In this document: one piece after another, positions 31,736 through 44,000 of the stretch
Position numbering within the stretch: position 1 is the first letter of the stretch
Layout of the letters: every line of letters begins with the position of its first letter
NCBI GenBank assembly: GCA_963920575.1
Contig: OY986970.1
Location: 4,059,654 to 4,123,653 of the forward strand
Length of the DNA: 64,000 bases
Reading direction: 5' to 3'
Origin: Narthecium ossifragum
Lineage: Eukaryota > Streptophyta > Magnoliopsida > Dioscoreales > Nartheciaceae
Translations under genes and position numbers: made by a program
The notes under the pieces: model-generated
What the model saw: the letters and a program-made list of their open reading frames with translations, nothing else
Told to the model about the DNA's origin: nothing
Databases searched by the model: none

Positions 31736-33360
31736 CCAACCTATGAGAGCTTTCTCAGCTGCATCTCCTCACACGTCCAACCCTCCAGCTTCTATGAACT
31801 CCTCTACACGCCCAACACCTCCCTCTTGCTCTCCACCACCCAGATCCTACGGTTTGCAACCTCCGCCACCCCGAAACCTCTCTTCATGCATCATCTTGCC
31901 GAGCAACGAGATACAAATCCAAACAACAGTTGTGTACTGCAGAAAGCATGGCCTTCCGATCAGAGTTCGAAGCGGTGCGCGGTCGTGACTACGAAGGCTT
32001 GTGGCGCAGGGTAACGTGGACCTCTTTATGGGAGAGACAACCAGATTTCTCAAGGGGGAGAAAACAAAACCCTAATTTTCATTAATCATCAAAAAACTGG
32101 TGTTACAAACCCTAAGGCCTCCTTTTATAGGTTAAAGGAAAGACCAGACCAACTCAAACATGGACTCAAACATCATTATCCTAATCCAAGTACTAAACCC
32201 GGAATTCAAATAGGAGAAAACCTACTAGAAATAGGAAATTTGCCAAAAATAGAAAGACCCGAACAAACTGCCTAAAAAGGAAAGCTTTTCACAAAAACTG
32301 AATTTTAAGCCAAACGAAAATGAATTTGGAGATTCGGAGGTCAAGGTCATGGAGAGATCTTCGATCTCCGATGATTCTTGACGGGTTCGTCAAGCCGGTC
32401 GTTTTGACTGGTCGCACGCCCCGATCGGACGTCGTGAGCGAAAGTTATGCCCATCCGACGATCGGGGTCGTCCGGAGATCTGAGTCGAACGGATAGGGTC
32501 CGAACGCGTCCCGATCGCCTCGGAAGCTGCTCTGGATCAGACTCGATCAAGTCTGGACTTGGTACTGCATCAGCTTGCCCTACAGTTCTGTGGAAAACAC
32601 CACGTTATTTGTCATGCTGGACATGGCCAATCTCCGATCTGTCGGCGTTGATGCAAAGCTCGGCACCACCTGGGTTCAATCTGGTGCCATTCTCGGAGAA
32701 CTTTACTATAAGATCGCCAAGACGAGCGACAACACAAATGGATTCCCTACTGGGATCTGTCCCACAGTTAGCGTAGGTGGGCACTTTGCGGGAGGTGGCT
32801 TCGGTACTATTGTGAGGAAGCATGGCCTGGCCATGGACCACGTAGTCGATGCCAAGCTTCTTCATCAATGGCAATTCATTGCACCCAAACTTCAGGAGGA
32901 TCTCTTCTTAGAAGCTGTTATAAGTCCGCTCATGATGAACGGCACCAAGGGAGCTCAAGCCTTGTTCAATGCCATGTTTCTTGGACGGTGTGATGGGTTG
33001 CTAAAGATGATGGATGACGATCGAGTTCCCACAGCTGGGGATGAATGCAAGTGACTGCAAGGAGATGAGCTGGATTGAGTCTGTGATGGATATAGGAAGC
33101 CCACAATACAAAGATGGACAGCCCCTTGAAGCTCTGATGGATATAGGAAGCTCCAGCCAAAGGCATATGCCAAAGTGAAGTCTGACTTTTGTGAAAGAGC
33201 AAATAGCATTAAAAGGGTGGAAAGGGATTTGGGAGAGGTTCATAATAAGCTACGTAGAGGCCAAGGGTAACTTCAAGAGACTGGCCATTGTGAATGGCCA
33301 GGTTGAACAGAGCATTAATTCCACCTCTTCTTGCAAAAACCGAAGAGGGTATCATAGATG
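31733..33360 (+). pseudogene. BBE-like FAD oxidoreductase pseudogene, interrupted by a solo LTR
   Basis: The sequence matches the intact gene at 238-1878 but lacks the signal peptide; similarity starts at SDPTYESFLSCISSHVQ. Frames shift before RVRSGARS, damaging the FAD-binding His motif. A 571-bp solo LTR splits it at 32002. It resumes with MLDMANLRSVGVDAKLGTTW, the FAD-linking Cys motif ICPTVSVGGHFAGGGFG, then a deletion of about 165 bp joins DAKL to LHQWQFIAPKL. After 33054 only scrambled pieces remain, with a duplicated GATGGATATAGGAAGC, and a remnant of the C-terminal end (YVEAKGNFKRLAIVNGQVEQ). Clearly non-functional; it shows a former BBE-like cluster. Confidence 0.92.
32002..32572 (-). 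mobile_element. Solo LTR inside the BBE-like pseudogene
   Basis: The 571-bp insert is TGGCGCAGGG...TACTGCATCA on the plus strand, with TG..CA ends and a perfect 5-bp target duplication GCTTG (31997-32001 and 32573-32577). On the minus strand it begins TGATGCAGTACC, has a TATA box in CCTATAAAAGGAGG (about 32120-32132), and ends in CCACGTTACCCTGCGCCA. No internal retrotransposon sequence remains, so it formed by LTR-LTR recombination. Family not identified. Confidence 0.88.
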
Positions 33361-34073
33361 ATTGCTCTACGACAAAAGAGACGCGTGCACTATTATATGA
33401 GCTCGACTGGTCTCTATGAATCTCGAGCTGAGCTCGACTCGAATTGATATTAAGTTGGTATCAATTTCCAATGCATTGAGCCAAGTATGCGCGATGTTGC
33501 TCGATGCTAAATCAAGATGTAGCATCACTTGATGTAACAAATCAAATATGTCCTAAGTTAAGAAGCAATGAACTAAATAACAAATTCGACATCTGATACC
33601 ATATCAACGATCTAATACAGCTAATAGCTCAATCTAGCCAACCAAAATAGGTTCAATGATGAAGCCGACATAGTTGGTATGATAATTGATATACCCATAT
33701 AAACATTAAAAAAAAGCATCCTTCCAAAGCAAATTGGGTTTTCAAATCCTAACATAATCAACTCCACTAAACTCAAAATCAACAAACCAAGATATCATTA
33801 TCAGCACCAATGACCTCACCAGGCCAGACAACTTATATCCACGTCAACAGACAGTTCCATTCACATGCAATATCCCAATCCAAATTGCAAGTGGCTCGAC
33901 CAATGTGACTCGACCCGCGACCCCACTTCGACGACATCTCCCCGAAGGGCCATAACCCCGTCTTCTCGTAATCTCGTGTTCTATTTCTCTTCTTGGGCCA
34001 CACCTGAGGCTGTAGAGAAGTGGACGCTCTGTGGAGGAGCGGCTATTCGCGCTTCTCTTGGATCCATTTCTTG
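33361..34073 (+). promoter_or_regulatory. Intergenic DNA and promoter/5' leader of the LIKE-COV gene
   Basis: From 33361 to about 33850 the DNA is AT-rich with no gene. From about 33890 it becomes GC-rich, with TCTCGTGTTCTATTTCTCTT and other pyrimidine-rich leader sequence before the ATG at 34074. No strong TATA box is evident, which suits a broadly expressed gene. Confidence 0.4.
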
Positions 34074-37000
34074 ATGGGCGAGGACAAGTCGACGAGTAGT
34101 TCGATGGGGAGCAGAGAGAGGGATCGGGAGCTGCTGCTCCCCGTGGGAGCTGTCGAGCCCGCGGCCGGGGATTCGGATTCCAAGGCATCATCGTCCGGCG
34201 CCGCCGCCCACCACCATCTTCAGCAGACCGGCAGAGAGGTATCCCCTTTGAAAGCCTGTTCTTTTTCCGATTGGTGTTGTTAGGCGAAGGTGTGTGTGGA
34301 TCCGGAAACGATTTAAGGGTTTTATGGTGAGTGATTGGGGAGTCCTTTTTTATATGTTGGGATGAAATAACCCCATTTTATACGATCGCTTTCCGTAAGG
34401 GGGGAAGAAGAGGGAGAGGGATGAGAAGGATTGTTGGGTAATTTCAAATTGGGATCGAAAGGAAATTTGGGATCTTATATTTTCTACACATTGCATATCG
34501 AAGATGTTAGGGTTTACATTAAAGAGGCAAAAGGGTATGATAAATTATTAGGTACCTTCATTGTCTTGGAGGAGACTGAGGACCATGTCGTCTCCATATG
34601 TGGCAATTTCTCCTCTATGGACTTTAGAAGTTAAAACTATGGGGTTTTGAAGCTCATTCATTGCTCCATTCCAGCTGTTCGACTTCGTTTGATACATGTG
34701 GGTTGTGTGTCTAGGCCAAGGTCACCGGCTTAAGTACTTAGAAAACTATACGGATGTGATGCTCTTAGTTGAATTAAGAATCTGCTCCTTGTAACAAAAG
34801 GCTCTGTGATCACACCTATAGATATTCATAGGTATTTCATGCATATTTGTTCCATTAGGTGATGATTTCTCACATATGTAGACTAAGAAATACTATAAAA
34901 GAAGCGTCATATTGAGTAATATACTATGTTCATGTGACATAGTCATCTCTAGACATCTCATTTTATGTACCAATAGCAAATTGTAATTTTTACGGTTTTT
35001 CATTTGTGACTTCCATTCAGATTTACTATTCACTTTAGCTCTTTTGCCAAGAACATATTAGCAATTGCTAAGAACTCTTTTTATGCCATCTAACTTTTTT
35101 TTTTCCTACAGGCATTTTATAAAGTAATCCGTAGTTGGGCTTCCAAAAAATTCATGACGGGGTGGTGAGCTTCTGTCCTATGAATCCTTCCATGACTTGC
35201 TTTCACAGAGTAATGCTCAGTGCAGTGCTCTTCAAATCCTTTCATGTTCTTTTTCTTTTTAAGGGCCTGTAATGTGATATAGTGGTCTTTATCTTCTTTT
35301 TAAACTCTGCAACATGGCACCACTCCATGATGTAGGTTTCTATCATGTCAATACGAACATCATATCGTTTTGCAAGCCAGTGCACTTGCTTTGGCTTTTG
35401 AATGTCCTTCTATGAGTTGGCTTACTTATTTTGTTGCATATGCTACTTAGATCACTCATTCGAAATAAAACAGATCAAACCATGTATTTCATTCTTCTAA
35501 GCATCAGACATAAAGCACATCAAACCCATACAATAAATATTTATGTTCTTGTAAGGGGTGATGAGATTGTGACACCATCATCGGCTGGGATTCGGATTCA
35601 TTCATTTCCATAGGTGTGAGAAGCACTGTTTTAACTTTGAAGCATTAGAACTCACTGGATCACTAATTTTTAGTTTGAGCCTAGAGCTACATTGAACGTC
35701 AGTGAATTATTGTTGTAGCATAGTTAAAAAGGAGATAGTTGACGGGGAGAATGTTGAGGATGTCAACTTTGATCCTTGAAGACTGACCTTGGGAGGTTCA
35801 CCATGTCCAACTATATGTTCACAATTTAATTGCAAAATGTTCTGTACTCTGTGAGCATTGTTTTGTTCGCTATGTACATTTGAATTGGACAAATTTTGTA
35901 GCAAATATGATCTCATAGAGGAGAATGGTTGGCCTCAGAAACAAATTTTAAAATGTCACTGCAACTAGAGAGCCCTATTGTGCACGGCGAGGGAGTATCA
36001 CATTACTACCTGGTATCATGTATTGCGAACTTGGGCACATTCAGTTTGATGTATGTAGAAATTAAACATGAAGGGCTCTTCTCTGGGTGGAAGAAACCTG
36101 AACATTAATTTTTTTTCCATTATTGTTTTGCAGTGTCATCCTCTTTCCAATAGCAATCACCTTCTATATCACCTGGTGGTTCGTTCATTTTGTGGATGGA
36201 TTTTTTTCTCCAATCTATGCTCAACTTGGAATCAGCATATTTGGTACGCAATTGATGCTCTGCAGCTCTCCGATCTCTCTTCTAGGCGAATAGCTGTTAT
36301 AATTGTCCTGTTTCTCAGTTGTGTAAGAACAAGGACTTCTTTCTTACAAGATCGGGTTTTTGTTCAAGTGTCTGCTTCAATGTTATCATGTGGAACTGAA
36401 CATGTTTAAAATGGTTTGTTTTCTTAGTTGAGCCCAAAGGCTGAATTACAAAACTAAGTTAGAACCCATGCTAACCATGAGCCAAGGGCGATGACACTCT
36501 GTCAGTGATGGCAAACGCGCCCATCTCCAGCTGAAAGGTCTCCTTGGAGAGGCTATCTGCCTTGAGATTTCAATCTCTAGGGATAAATGAAAACAAAACT
36601 CCCTCAAATTGGCACGACTTGGCCCGTAGACAACACAATCAGTGCTCCAAAGCTGACAGCCTTACTTCCTTTGACGAATGCTTTACTAACAGAATGAAGA
36701 TTTCTTTTCTTTTCTATTATCTATTGAGTAGTCACATGGTAGATGATTTCAAATCTAGGATGTGCAGAGCTAGATCAGAGGTCTCAATTGGCACCATTTG
36801 TCTGAGTTCCACAGTTCTGTGGTTATGTGATGGATGTGTTGGAAATTCTGAAATATCCGATTGTTGATTTTCTAACTTTTGAAATTTCTCATCAAGTTCA
36901 TCATATATTTCCTCCCTTCCCCATAATATTGTAGCTCATCCATGTAGATTGATATATTTGAAGTTGTCGCTATTATGTGTGCACATTAATGATGTTTACA

Positions 37001-38196
37001 TGGTGTCAGATTGTTAATACACTAGGCTTCATCAACAACCTATGCATTTATGTACGGACTTGTAAGTGCTTAATGACAACTGTAATTATATCCATTACAC
37101 ATGTTATCCATTTTTCTATATAAGCTAGTTATAAGGAACTACATAATTGATTTATATTGAAAGTGATTTGCTTCAGAAGCTCTATGATTAATATGTCTAA
37201 AACCATAACTTTCACCATTTATGTGTTATATTCAATCTTTTTCCTTTTCAACCAGTAAACTTAATTTGTTTAACGTCTTTGATACTAAGTGATTGAAAAC
37301 TTAATTTGTTACCAGGACTTGGTTTCATAACTTCCATACTGTTCATTTTTTTGGTTGGAGTGTTCATGTCATCATGGGTTGGGGCATCCATCCTTAGTCT
37401 CGGAGAGTGGTTTATTAAACGGATGCCTTTTATTCGTCATATCTACAGTGCATCCAAGCAAATTAGCGCCGCTATATCACCGGGTACGTTATTTATTTTT
37501 ATTTTTTTTAACTCGTGTTTAGTTTCAGATTAATGATGTTTCTTTTGTACAGATCAGAACACACAGGCATTTAAGGAAGTGGCGATAATAAGGCATCCCC
37601 GAATTGGTGAATATGCATTTGGGTTCATCACTTCAACTGTTGTACTCCAGGTCATATACGAACTCATCTATGACTTATTTTTGGTTTATATATGCATTAA
37701 CATTGGCTTAGTTGCACATGATGAATCCACTTTATTGGGTCTCTTTGTCTAATTTGAAGTATTGTTGCAAAAATTTAATCTTCATTTTCTCATCTTAATT
37801 GTTTTCTGAGGGATGATTTTGGCACATCCACACTTTTTTGAACACACAGTTTGACTTGTCTTCTGCTATTTTCATGACAGAGTTATTCCGGTGAAGAAGA
37901 GCTCTGCTGTGTATATGTCCCAACCAACCATCTCTACATTGGTGATATCTTCTTGGTCAACTCCAAGGATGTCATCAGACCAAACTTATCTGTCAGTGAA
38001 GGAATTGGTAAGCTTCCACGCTCCTTTTGCTATTCTAGAATTCCGGAGGTTGTGTTAATCGGCCTGCTAAGATAATTCGACTCATGGTTTGAACGCAGAG
38101 ATTGTTGTCTCTGTGGGAATGTCTATGCCACAAATGCTTACGACATTGGATTCTGGAGCAATACACCTGGATAGAAGCAGAACAGGAAGGAGTTGA
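34074..38196 (+). CDS. LCV: LIKE-COV (DUF502) membrane protein, seven exons, intact
   Basis: Exons 34074-34238, 35112-35164, 36134-36243, 37316-37483, 37553-37650, 37881-38007 and 38099-38196 join in phase with GT..AG introns to give 272 codons and a TGA. The N-terminus is hydrophilic (MGEDKSTSSSMGSRERDREL). Two membrane segments follow: CVILFPIAITFYITWWFVHF (about 73-92) and LGFITSILFIFLVGVFMSSW (about 111-130). Conserved blocks include FIRHIYSASKQISAAISP, AFKEVAIIRHPRIGEYAFGF, VPTNHLYIGDIF and MSMPQMLTTLDSGAIHLDRS. Length and motifs match COV1/LCV proteins, Golgi/trans-Golgi membrane proteins affecting vascular patterning and vacuolar trafficking in Arabidopsis. The 3' untranslated region carries an 84-bp tandem duplication. 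Confidence 0.93.
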
Positions 38197-38254
38197 GATC
38201 CCAATCCAAGCCCTACATTTTCAATTCTCACTAGTTTGTACTTTGCATAACACC

Positions 38255-38422
38255 ACGGAGTTCGTTCTCAAGATACCAGATTTTTCCAACATGGATTGCT
38301 ACTAGCAAGCTAGATTATGGTGGCATGTAATACTGTTAACGGAGTTCGTTCTCAAGATACCAGATTTTTCCAACATGGATTGCTACTAGCAAGCTAGATT
38401 ATGGTGGCATGTAATACTGTTA
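38255..38422 (+). repeat. 84-bp tandem duplication in the LIKE-COV 3' untranslated region
   Basis: The unit ACGGAGTTCGTTCTCAAG...AATACTGTTA occurs at 38255-38338 and again at 38339-38422. The copies appear identical, so the duplication is recent. It starts 58 bp after the stop codon. Confidence 0.9.
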
Positions 38423-39045
38423 GCTTCTTTAGTTTTCATGAAATGTAAAAGAGTGTGGGCGTTGGCAGCTCAGTTTCAATTAGTTATTTTTACTTTCATT
38501 CGAAGAACTTGTAATGAGAGGGCCGATAGACTTTTGGTGTGCGAGTCTGAGCGCAGGTTTGGCTAGGAATGTGATGTAATTAGTCTTTGGGTTAAAAAAA
38601 AAATTGTGTAAAGGAGTGTAATCGATGTAGAGCATGATCCTTACGAGGTTCAATGCATGTTTGGGCCAATTGGTTGTTTTAGTGTATATCCCAGATAAAC
38701 ATGACATATTTCAGCTGATCCTTTTCTTGCGTGGCTAGATCATTATATAGACAAATCTCGAGTATGGCTGGAGTCTGTCTGGACCCATATTATGATGTGA
38801 ATCCGTGGGGATAGTTAGGATGTTAGGGCCACTCCGTTGTTTTTTTCAAAATAGAGCTCCTTTTTTTTTATTTCTTGCATATTAGTGTTATTTTTTACCT
38901 AAAATGATGAATTGAAGGAAAACAATATTATTACTAACGTTAGCTCAGCAAAGGAGTTCAAACTTGTCATGTATTTTTGTTGATACGCTCGCATTTTTTT
39001 GTTTGAGACGTATTTTTGTTGATACACAACTACTAGCAATAAAAC
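38423..39045. other. Downstream intergenic DNA between LIKE-COV and the LINE
   Basis: No gene is seen. The motif TATTTTTGTTGATAC occurs at 38971 and 39008, close to where LINE similarity ends, and may be part of the LINE insertion scar. Confidence 0.4.
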
Positions 39046-39178
39046 AAAACTAAGTACTGCCCACTCCAGGCAACACCCCTGCCCAGAGCCAGGCCTCTCT
39101 AGCTATCATATCCGCTCGCAGATTAAAATTGCGAGGGATAAACACCAATTGAAAACTGGACAATTGACCTATGTACGA

Positions 39179-40790
39179 CTAGATATCATAAACAATGCAT
39201 CTACAATCTTCGACCCATGGGACACAAGTATTAACAAGTCCCACACCAATCAAAGAATCACTCTCTATCCACAATTGTTTCACTTCCTTTGCCACAACCA
39301 AGTACAAAGCAAAGCAAACCGCCTTCAATTCAACTTCTAAAACAGACCGTGCCTCTTCCACCTTGGAGTTAGACCACAAAACGTCTTCGTTGTCATCAAT
39401 GCAAACCACCCCCAAACCAGCCAATCCCCTCTCAGCATGATATGAAGCATCCACCTGTATGCACAAGCCCTCCTTCAAGACATCCTCCCTGTTCAAAGTA
39501 CTCTGTTTTCTATGAAGCAAGGCATACTCTCTCCTGACATGTGGAACGCACGAGGTGGTCGATGTTGCGAACTTCCTTCCCAACCACAACACTGCAGCAA
39601 GCCCTCCAAAGATGCCAAATAGTATAAGTAGTGGCGCACTTTAGAAGCCATACATGGTCATCAACAGAGGAGGAACCCAACAAATCAAAGCAGCCCTGCA
39701 GCATTAGCCCCTCCACATCCATGTCAGACCCTTCTAACACCCCACGCCAAACAGCTTGAGCACAGACAGGTACATCGAACAAACACATGATCTAAAGACT
39801 CTTCCATATTGCAACGAGGACACCTACTATCATTGGCTGCACCTACAACCCAAAGTTTATCAAGAGTTGGCACTTTACCATGAGCAAGGCGCCATAGGAA
39901 CCATCTCAGACGGGGCCCTGCTGGCGCACCCCACACCCTCTTCCATAGACTTGGGTCATCACTCGATAAGCTCCTTCCAGCCACTGATGACATGAGAAAT
40001 GAGTAACAAGAAGATGACATGATCACCCTCTAAGCCCCACATCCATCGATATGAATCACCAAGGTCCACCGGTCGAACATCCATAGCTTGTATACTTTAA
40101 ACCAAATCTGCATGAAACATACCAGTCATCTCAGTCTCAATTCAGTTGCAATCCCCTACTTTCCAGTCCCGAATCCCATCCTACACATTAACCATACATG
40201 ACAGTCTAGAAATGAGAGCATCAAGAACCCACCAATCATGAAAAATATTGACTAAACCCATCCACAGCCAGAGACCACTTCAGTCCTAAACGAAGACTAC
40301 CCGTAGCAATGCAGACCGATCACCACAATGTAGATGCACTCTTTGGTGGCTTAGCATGAGGCAGCGGCCTGTGAAACTGTATTTAGCCCTGACGATCTTG
40401 CTCCAAATAGACTCTCTCCTAGTTAACAAGTCCATGGCCTTCTTCATACGAAGAGCCTTTTGCCAAACAATTAGATCACGCAAGCCAAGAACCTTCCAGC
40501 TTAGCTCTTGTGACTTGATCCCAAGCAACCATGGAGAATCCCCCTTTCTTACCACGCCAAAGATACTCCCATGCCATCCTCATAATCAAGCGGAGAACAG
40601 TTATTGGAATCTGGGTCGCTGACATCAAATAAACGGGCAATGCTTGGAGCACAGTCTTCACCAATGTGACACGGCCAGTCTCCGACACACGCCTTACTCC
40701 CACGAGACCAACTTCTCTCGAACTACTTCAACTAGATCATTAAAATCCTTGACATGCAATCTGTTTTCATCATATGGTATCCCTAAGTAT
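39179..40790 (-). pseudogene. LINE C-terminal coding remnant (RT end, zf-RVT, RNase H)
   Basis: Fragments lie in three frames. They include KLEGSWLLGIKSQELSWKVL-like sequence (40560-40500), WSKIVRAKYSFTGRC (about 40420), the zinc-binding CPRCNMEESLDHVFVRCTC at 39830-39780, and the RNase H-like domain at 39450-39179 with D, E and D catalytic residues in VDASYH, ELKAV and ESDS. Several internal stops show it is not functional. Confidence 0.75.
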
Positions 40791-40791
40791 C

Positions 40792-41063
40792 TAACAAAAC
40801 TTGCAGACAAGTGTTCAAAACTAAGAACAATACTCAAATATTTTGTGGAATTTCCCGATCCCCCTGCTCCTCATTGCTCTCGTATATATATATCAATATA
40901 CAAATCAGTAACCAACTATTACAACAATCTTTCTGTTATTGATCTAACTAATCTTGATCTACCAAATCAATGAGTCAACAATATCCGCAGAATATCAGGC
41001 AACAATTAACAGAATCTTCAAGGCTGGCAAGGCTGGCAAGGCAATGAGTGACCATCGTTGACA
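40792..41063 (-). repeat. 3' LTR of the Copia element
   Basis: On the minus strand it starts TGTCAACGATGGTCAC and ends CAAGTTTTGTTA, so it has TG..TA ends rather than the usual TG..CA. It contains GTATATATATACGAG-type TATA sequence. It matches 45336-45607 base for base by eye. Confidence 0.93.
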
Positions 41064-41075
41064 CCCCCCCTCAAA
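41064..41075 (-). promoter_or_regulatory. Polypurine tract of the Copia element
   Basis: The minus strand reads TTGAGGGGGGGTG immediately before the 3' LTR. The TGA stop codon of the polyprotein (41073-41071) lies inside it. Confidence 0.85.
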
Positions 41076-44000
41076 TTGATGCCGGAGAGTCCAAGAGCAT
41101 CAATTTGCCAACAAAGTATTGATGTCTAGAGCGAGTCAGGGGCTTGGTAAGGGCATCTGCAATCTGATTATCAGTTGAAACATGAGGAAGTGTGAGCAGT
41201 CCACGATCAAAGGCATCTCGGATAAAGTGACAGTCGACCTCAATATGTTTGCTCCTTTCATGAAACACAGGATTGGCTACAAGACGCACAGCACTGGTAT
41301 TATCAGCATGTAAGGGAGTAGGACTATGTTGAGGGAACCCAAGTTCGCTTAGCAATTGCCGCAGCCATGTGATCTCTGCACAAGCCGATGACATGGCCCG
41401 ATACTCAGCTTCCGTAGATGATCGTGAGACACGTTCCTGCTTTTTACATTTCCAGGAGATCAATGCGTCACCTAAAAACATACACCAACCAGTGGTAGAG
41501 CGTCGTGTATCAGCACACCCTGCCCAATCTGAGTCACTGTATCCATTAAGTTGGGTGGATGTCCGAGAGGGGAAGAAAAGACCACGTGTTGGAGAACCAA
41601 GAAGATACCGAATAATCCGGTGTACAGCTGCCAAATGCAAGTGTGTAGGAGAGGACATAAACTGACTCACTAAATGCACAGCATAAGAAATATCAGGCCG
41701 AGAGACAGTGAGATAAATGAGGCATCCAACAATGCTTCGATATAGAGAAGGATCTACCAGCTGCTCTCCTTCATCTTTGCTCAACTTGACATTCATCTCC
41801 ATAGGTGTATCTAATGCTTTGGAATTCTGTAATCCTGAAAGCTCAACAATCTCAGCAATATATTTTTGTTGATTCAAAAAGATCCCTTTAGCACTACGAT
41901 GTACTTCTAGGCCAAGAAAATATGTTAGGGTACCGAGATCCTTCATATGGAAGGATTGATGGAGTGAGACCTTGAGATCCTGGATGAGAGTTTTATCAGT
42001 TCCTGTAATTATGATATCATCAACATACACCAATAATAATACCAATCCTGAGTGGGTTTTATGAATAAACAGTGAATAATCTGATTTACTCTGAGAAAAT
42101 CCCAATTGAATAAGTGTATGCTGAAATTTCGCAAACCAAGCTCTCAGAGCTTGTTTGAGACCATATAATGATCGCTTGAGCCGACAGACCATGGAATCAT
42201 TAGAAAGGACGAGTCCAGGGGGTGGAACCATATAGATCTCCTCAGTTAAGTCTCCGTGAAGAAAAGCATTCTTTACGTCCATTTGATGAACAACCCACTC
42301 TTGAGAAGCAGATAAAGCTAAAATAGTGCGAACCGTGGTCATTTTGGCAACCGGAGCAAATGTTTCTTCATAATCGATTCCATATTCCTGACAATTTCCA
42401 AGTGCGACTAAGCGGGCTTTGTATCGGTCCAAGGCACCATCTGATTTCAGTTTAATTGTGTACACCCATTTGGAACCAATGGGTTTAACAGTGGGCGGAC
42501 ATGCTACCAAATCCCATGTATTGTTGACCTCTAATGCATCCAGCTCTTCCTTCATAGCCTCTTGCCAACACATATGTTTGACTGCCTGGGAATAGGTACG
42601 TGGAACAAATATGTGCAATAGAGTGGCAGTAAAAGAAGTATGAGTGGGTGATGAACATGGGGAATACCTATCTGGAGGTTTGGAAATTCGAGTAGACCGA
42701 CGCAGTGATAATGCAGGATCGCTGGAATCAGGGAGTGTACTGGCGATTGAAGCTTCAGTAGATGGCTCCTGAATCCTTGTCCTCCGAGTGTAGACACATC
42801 CAGGTTTGTAACGCAACGATGAATATCCTGGGTCAATTGGACCGGGTGGTTCTGTAATATCTAGGCCGGAGAAGAATTCAGTGTTCGAATTGGGATGTTC
42901 GTTTACGTTAGTATCTAGAGGAGGGTCGATGGGATTCAAGAAATTGGGTAGCAATGGATCCTGTGATTGTGAAGGTTTTTGAATAGTGGGATAGAAAAAT
43001 TGGTTTTCAAAGAAAACGACATTTCTGGAGACTCGAATTTTGTGATGCTTGGGATCAAAACAAACGTAACCTTTTTGGTTGGATGCGTAGCCAAGGAAAA
43101 CACATCTTACTGATTGAGCTGAAAGTTTATTGCGTTCCGTGGGAGGAAGCAATACAAAGCACACACACCCAAATGGTCGGAGATGGAGTAAATTGGGGTG
43201 ATTATGATAGAGTCGAAAGTAAGGGGATTCATTTTGGATTGTAGGGGAAGGGAGTCTATTTATGAGATGAACGGCCGTGGAGAGAGCTTCGACCCAAAAG
43301 ACAGGAGAGACCGAAGAGTCAAGGAGGATGGAACGAACTATATCAAGTAAGTGGCGATTTTTTCGCTCGGCTACTCCATTCTGTTGAGGAGTATACGGGC
43401 AAGATCGTTGAGATATTATCCCTTTTTGTTGCAGAAAGGTTTGGAAGTTCTGGGATGTGTACTCCCCCCCTGAATCCGAACGTAGGATTTTTATGGTGGT
43501 GTGAAATTGGGTTTCGACCATGGCAAGGAAACTTTGGAATGTAGTGATGACTTCAGATTTTTTTCGTAGAAAATAGACCCAAGTGAACCTACTAAAGTCA
43601 TCAATAAATGTCACAAAGTATTTGTAGTGGGCATGAGATACTACAGGTGATATACCCCAAACATCACTATGTACAAGCTGAAAACATGTTGTTGTTCGAT
43701 TTTCATGAAAAGGAAATGGAAGAGTTTTGCTTTTCCCCATTTTGCAAGAAGAACATTCAAATTCCACATCGGACATAGACATCAATTTTTTGTGGCCTAG
43801 ATTTCCCGAATTTAAAACAGTCAGAAGGGTTCGGGAGTTGGGATGTCCTAGCCTATGATGCCACAATTGGCATTGATTATTAGCTAAAGTCGAAAACAAG
43901 GAGAAAGCCTTGGGTTCTTTCAAGGAAGTGGGAAATCGGAGAGGAAATAGACGACCAATCTTAGGCCCCTGTGCCAGCACCTTCCCCGATTCCTGATCCT

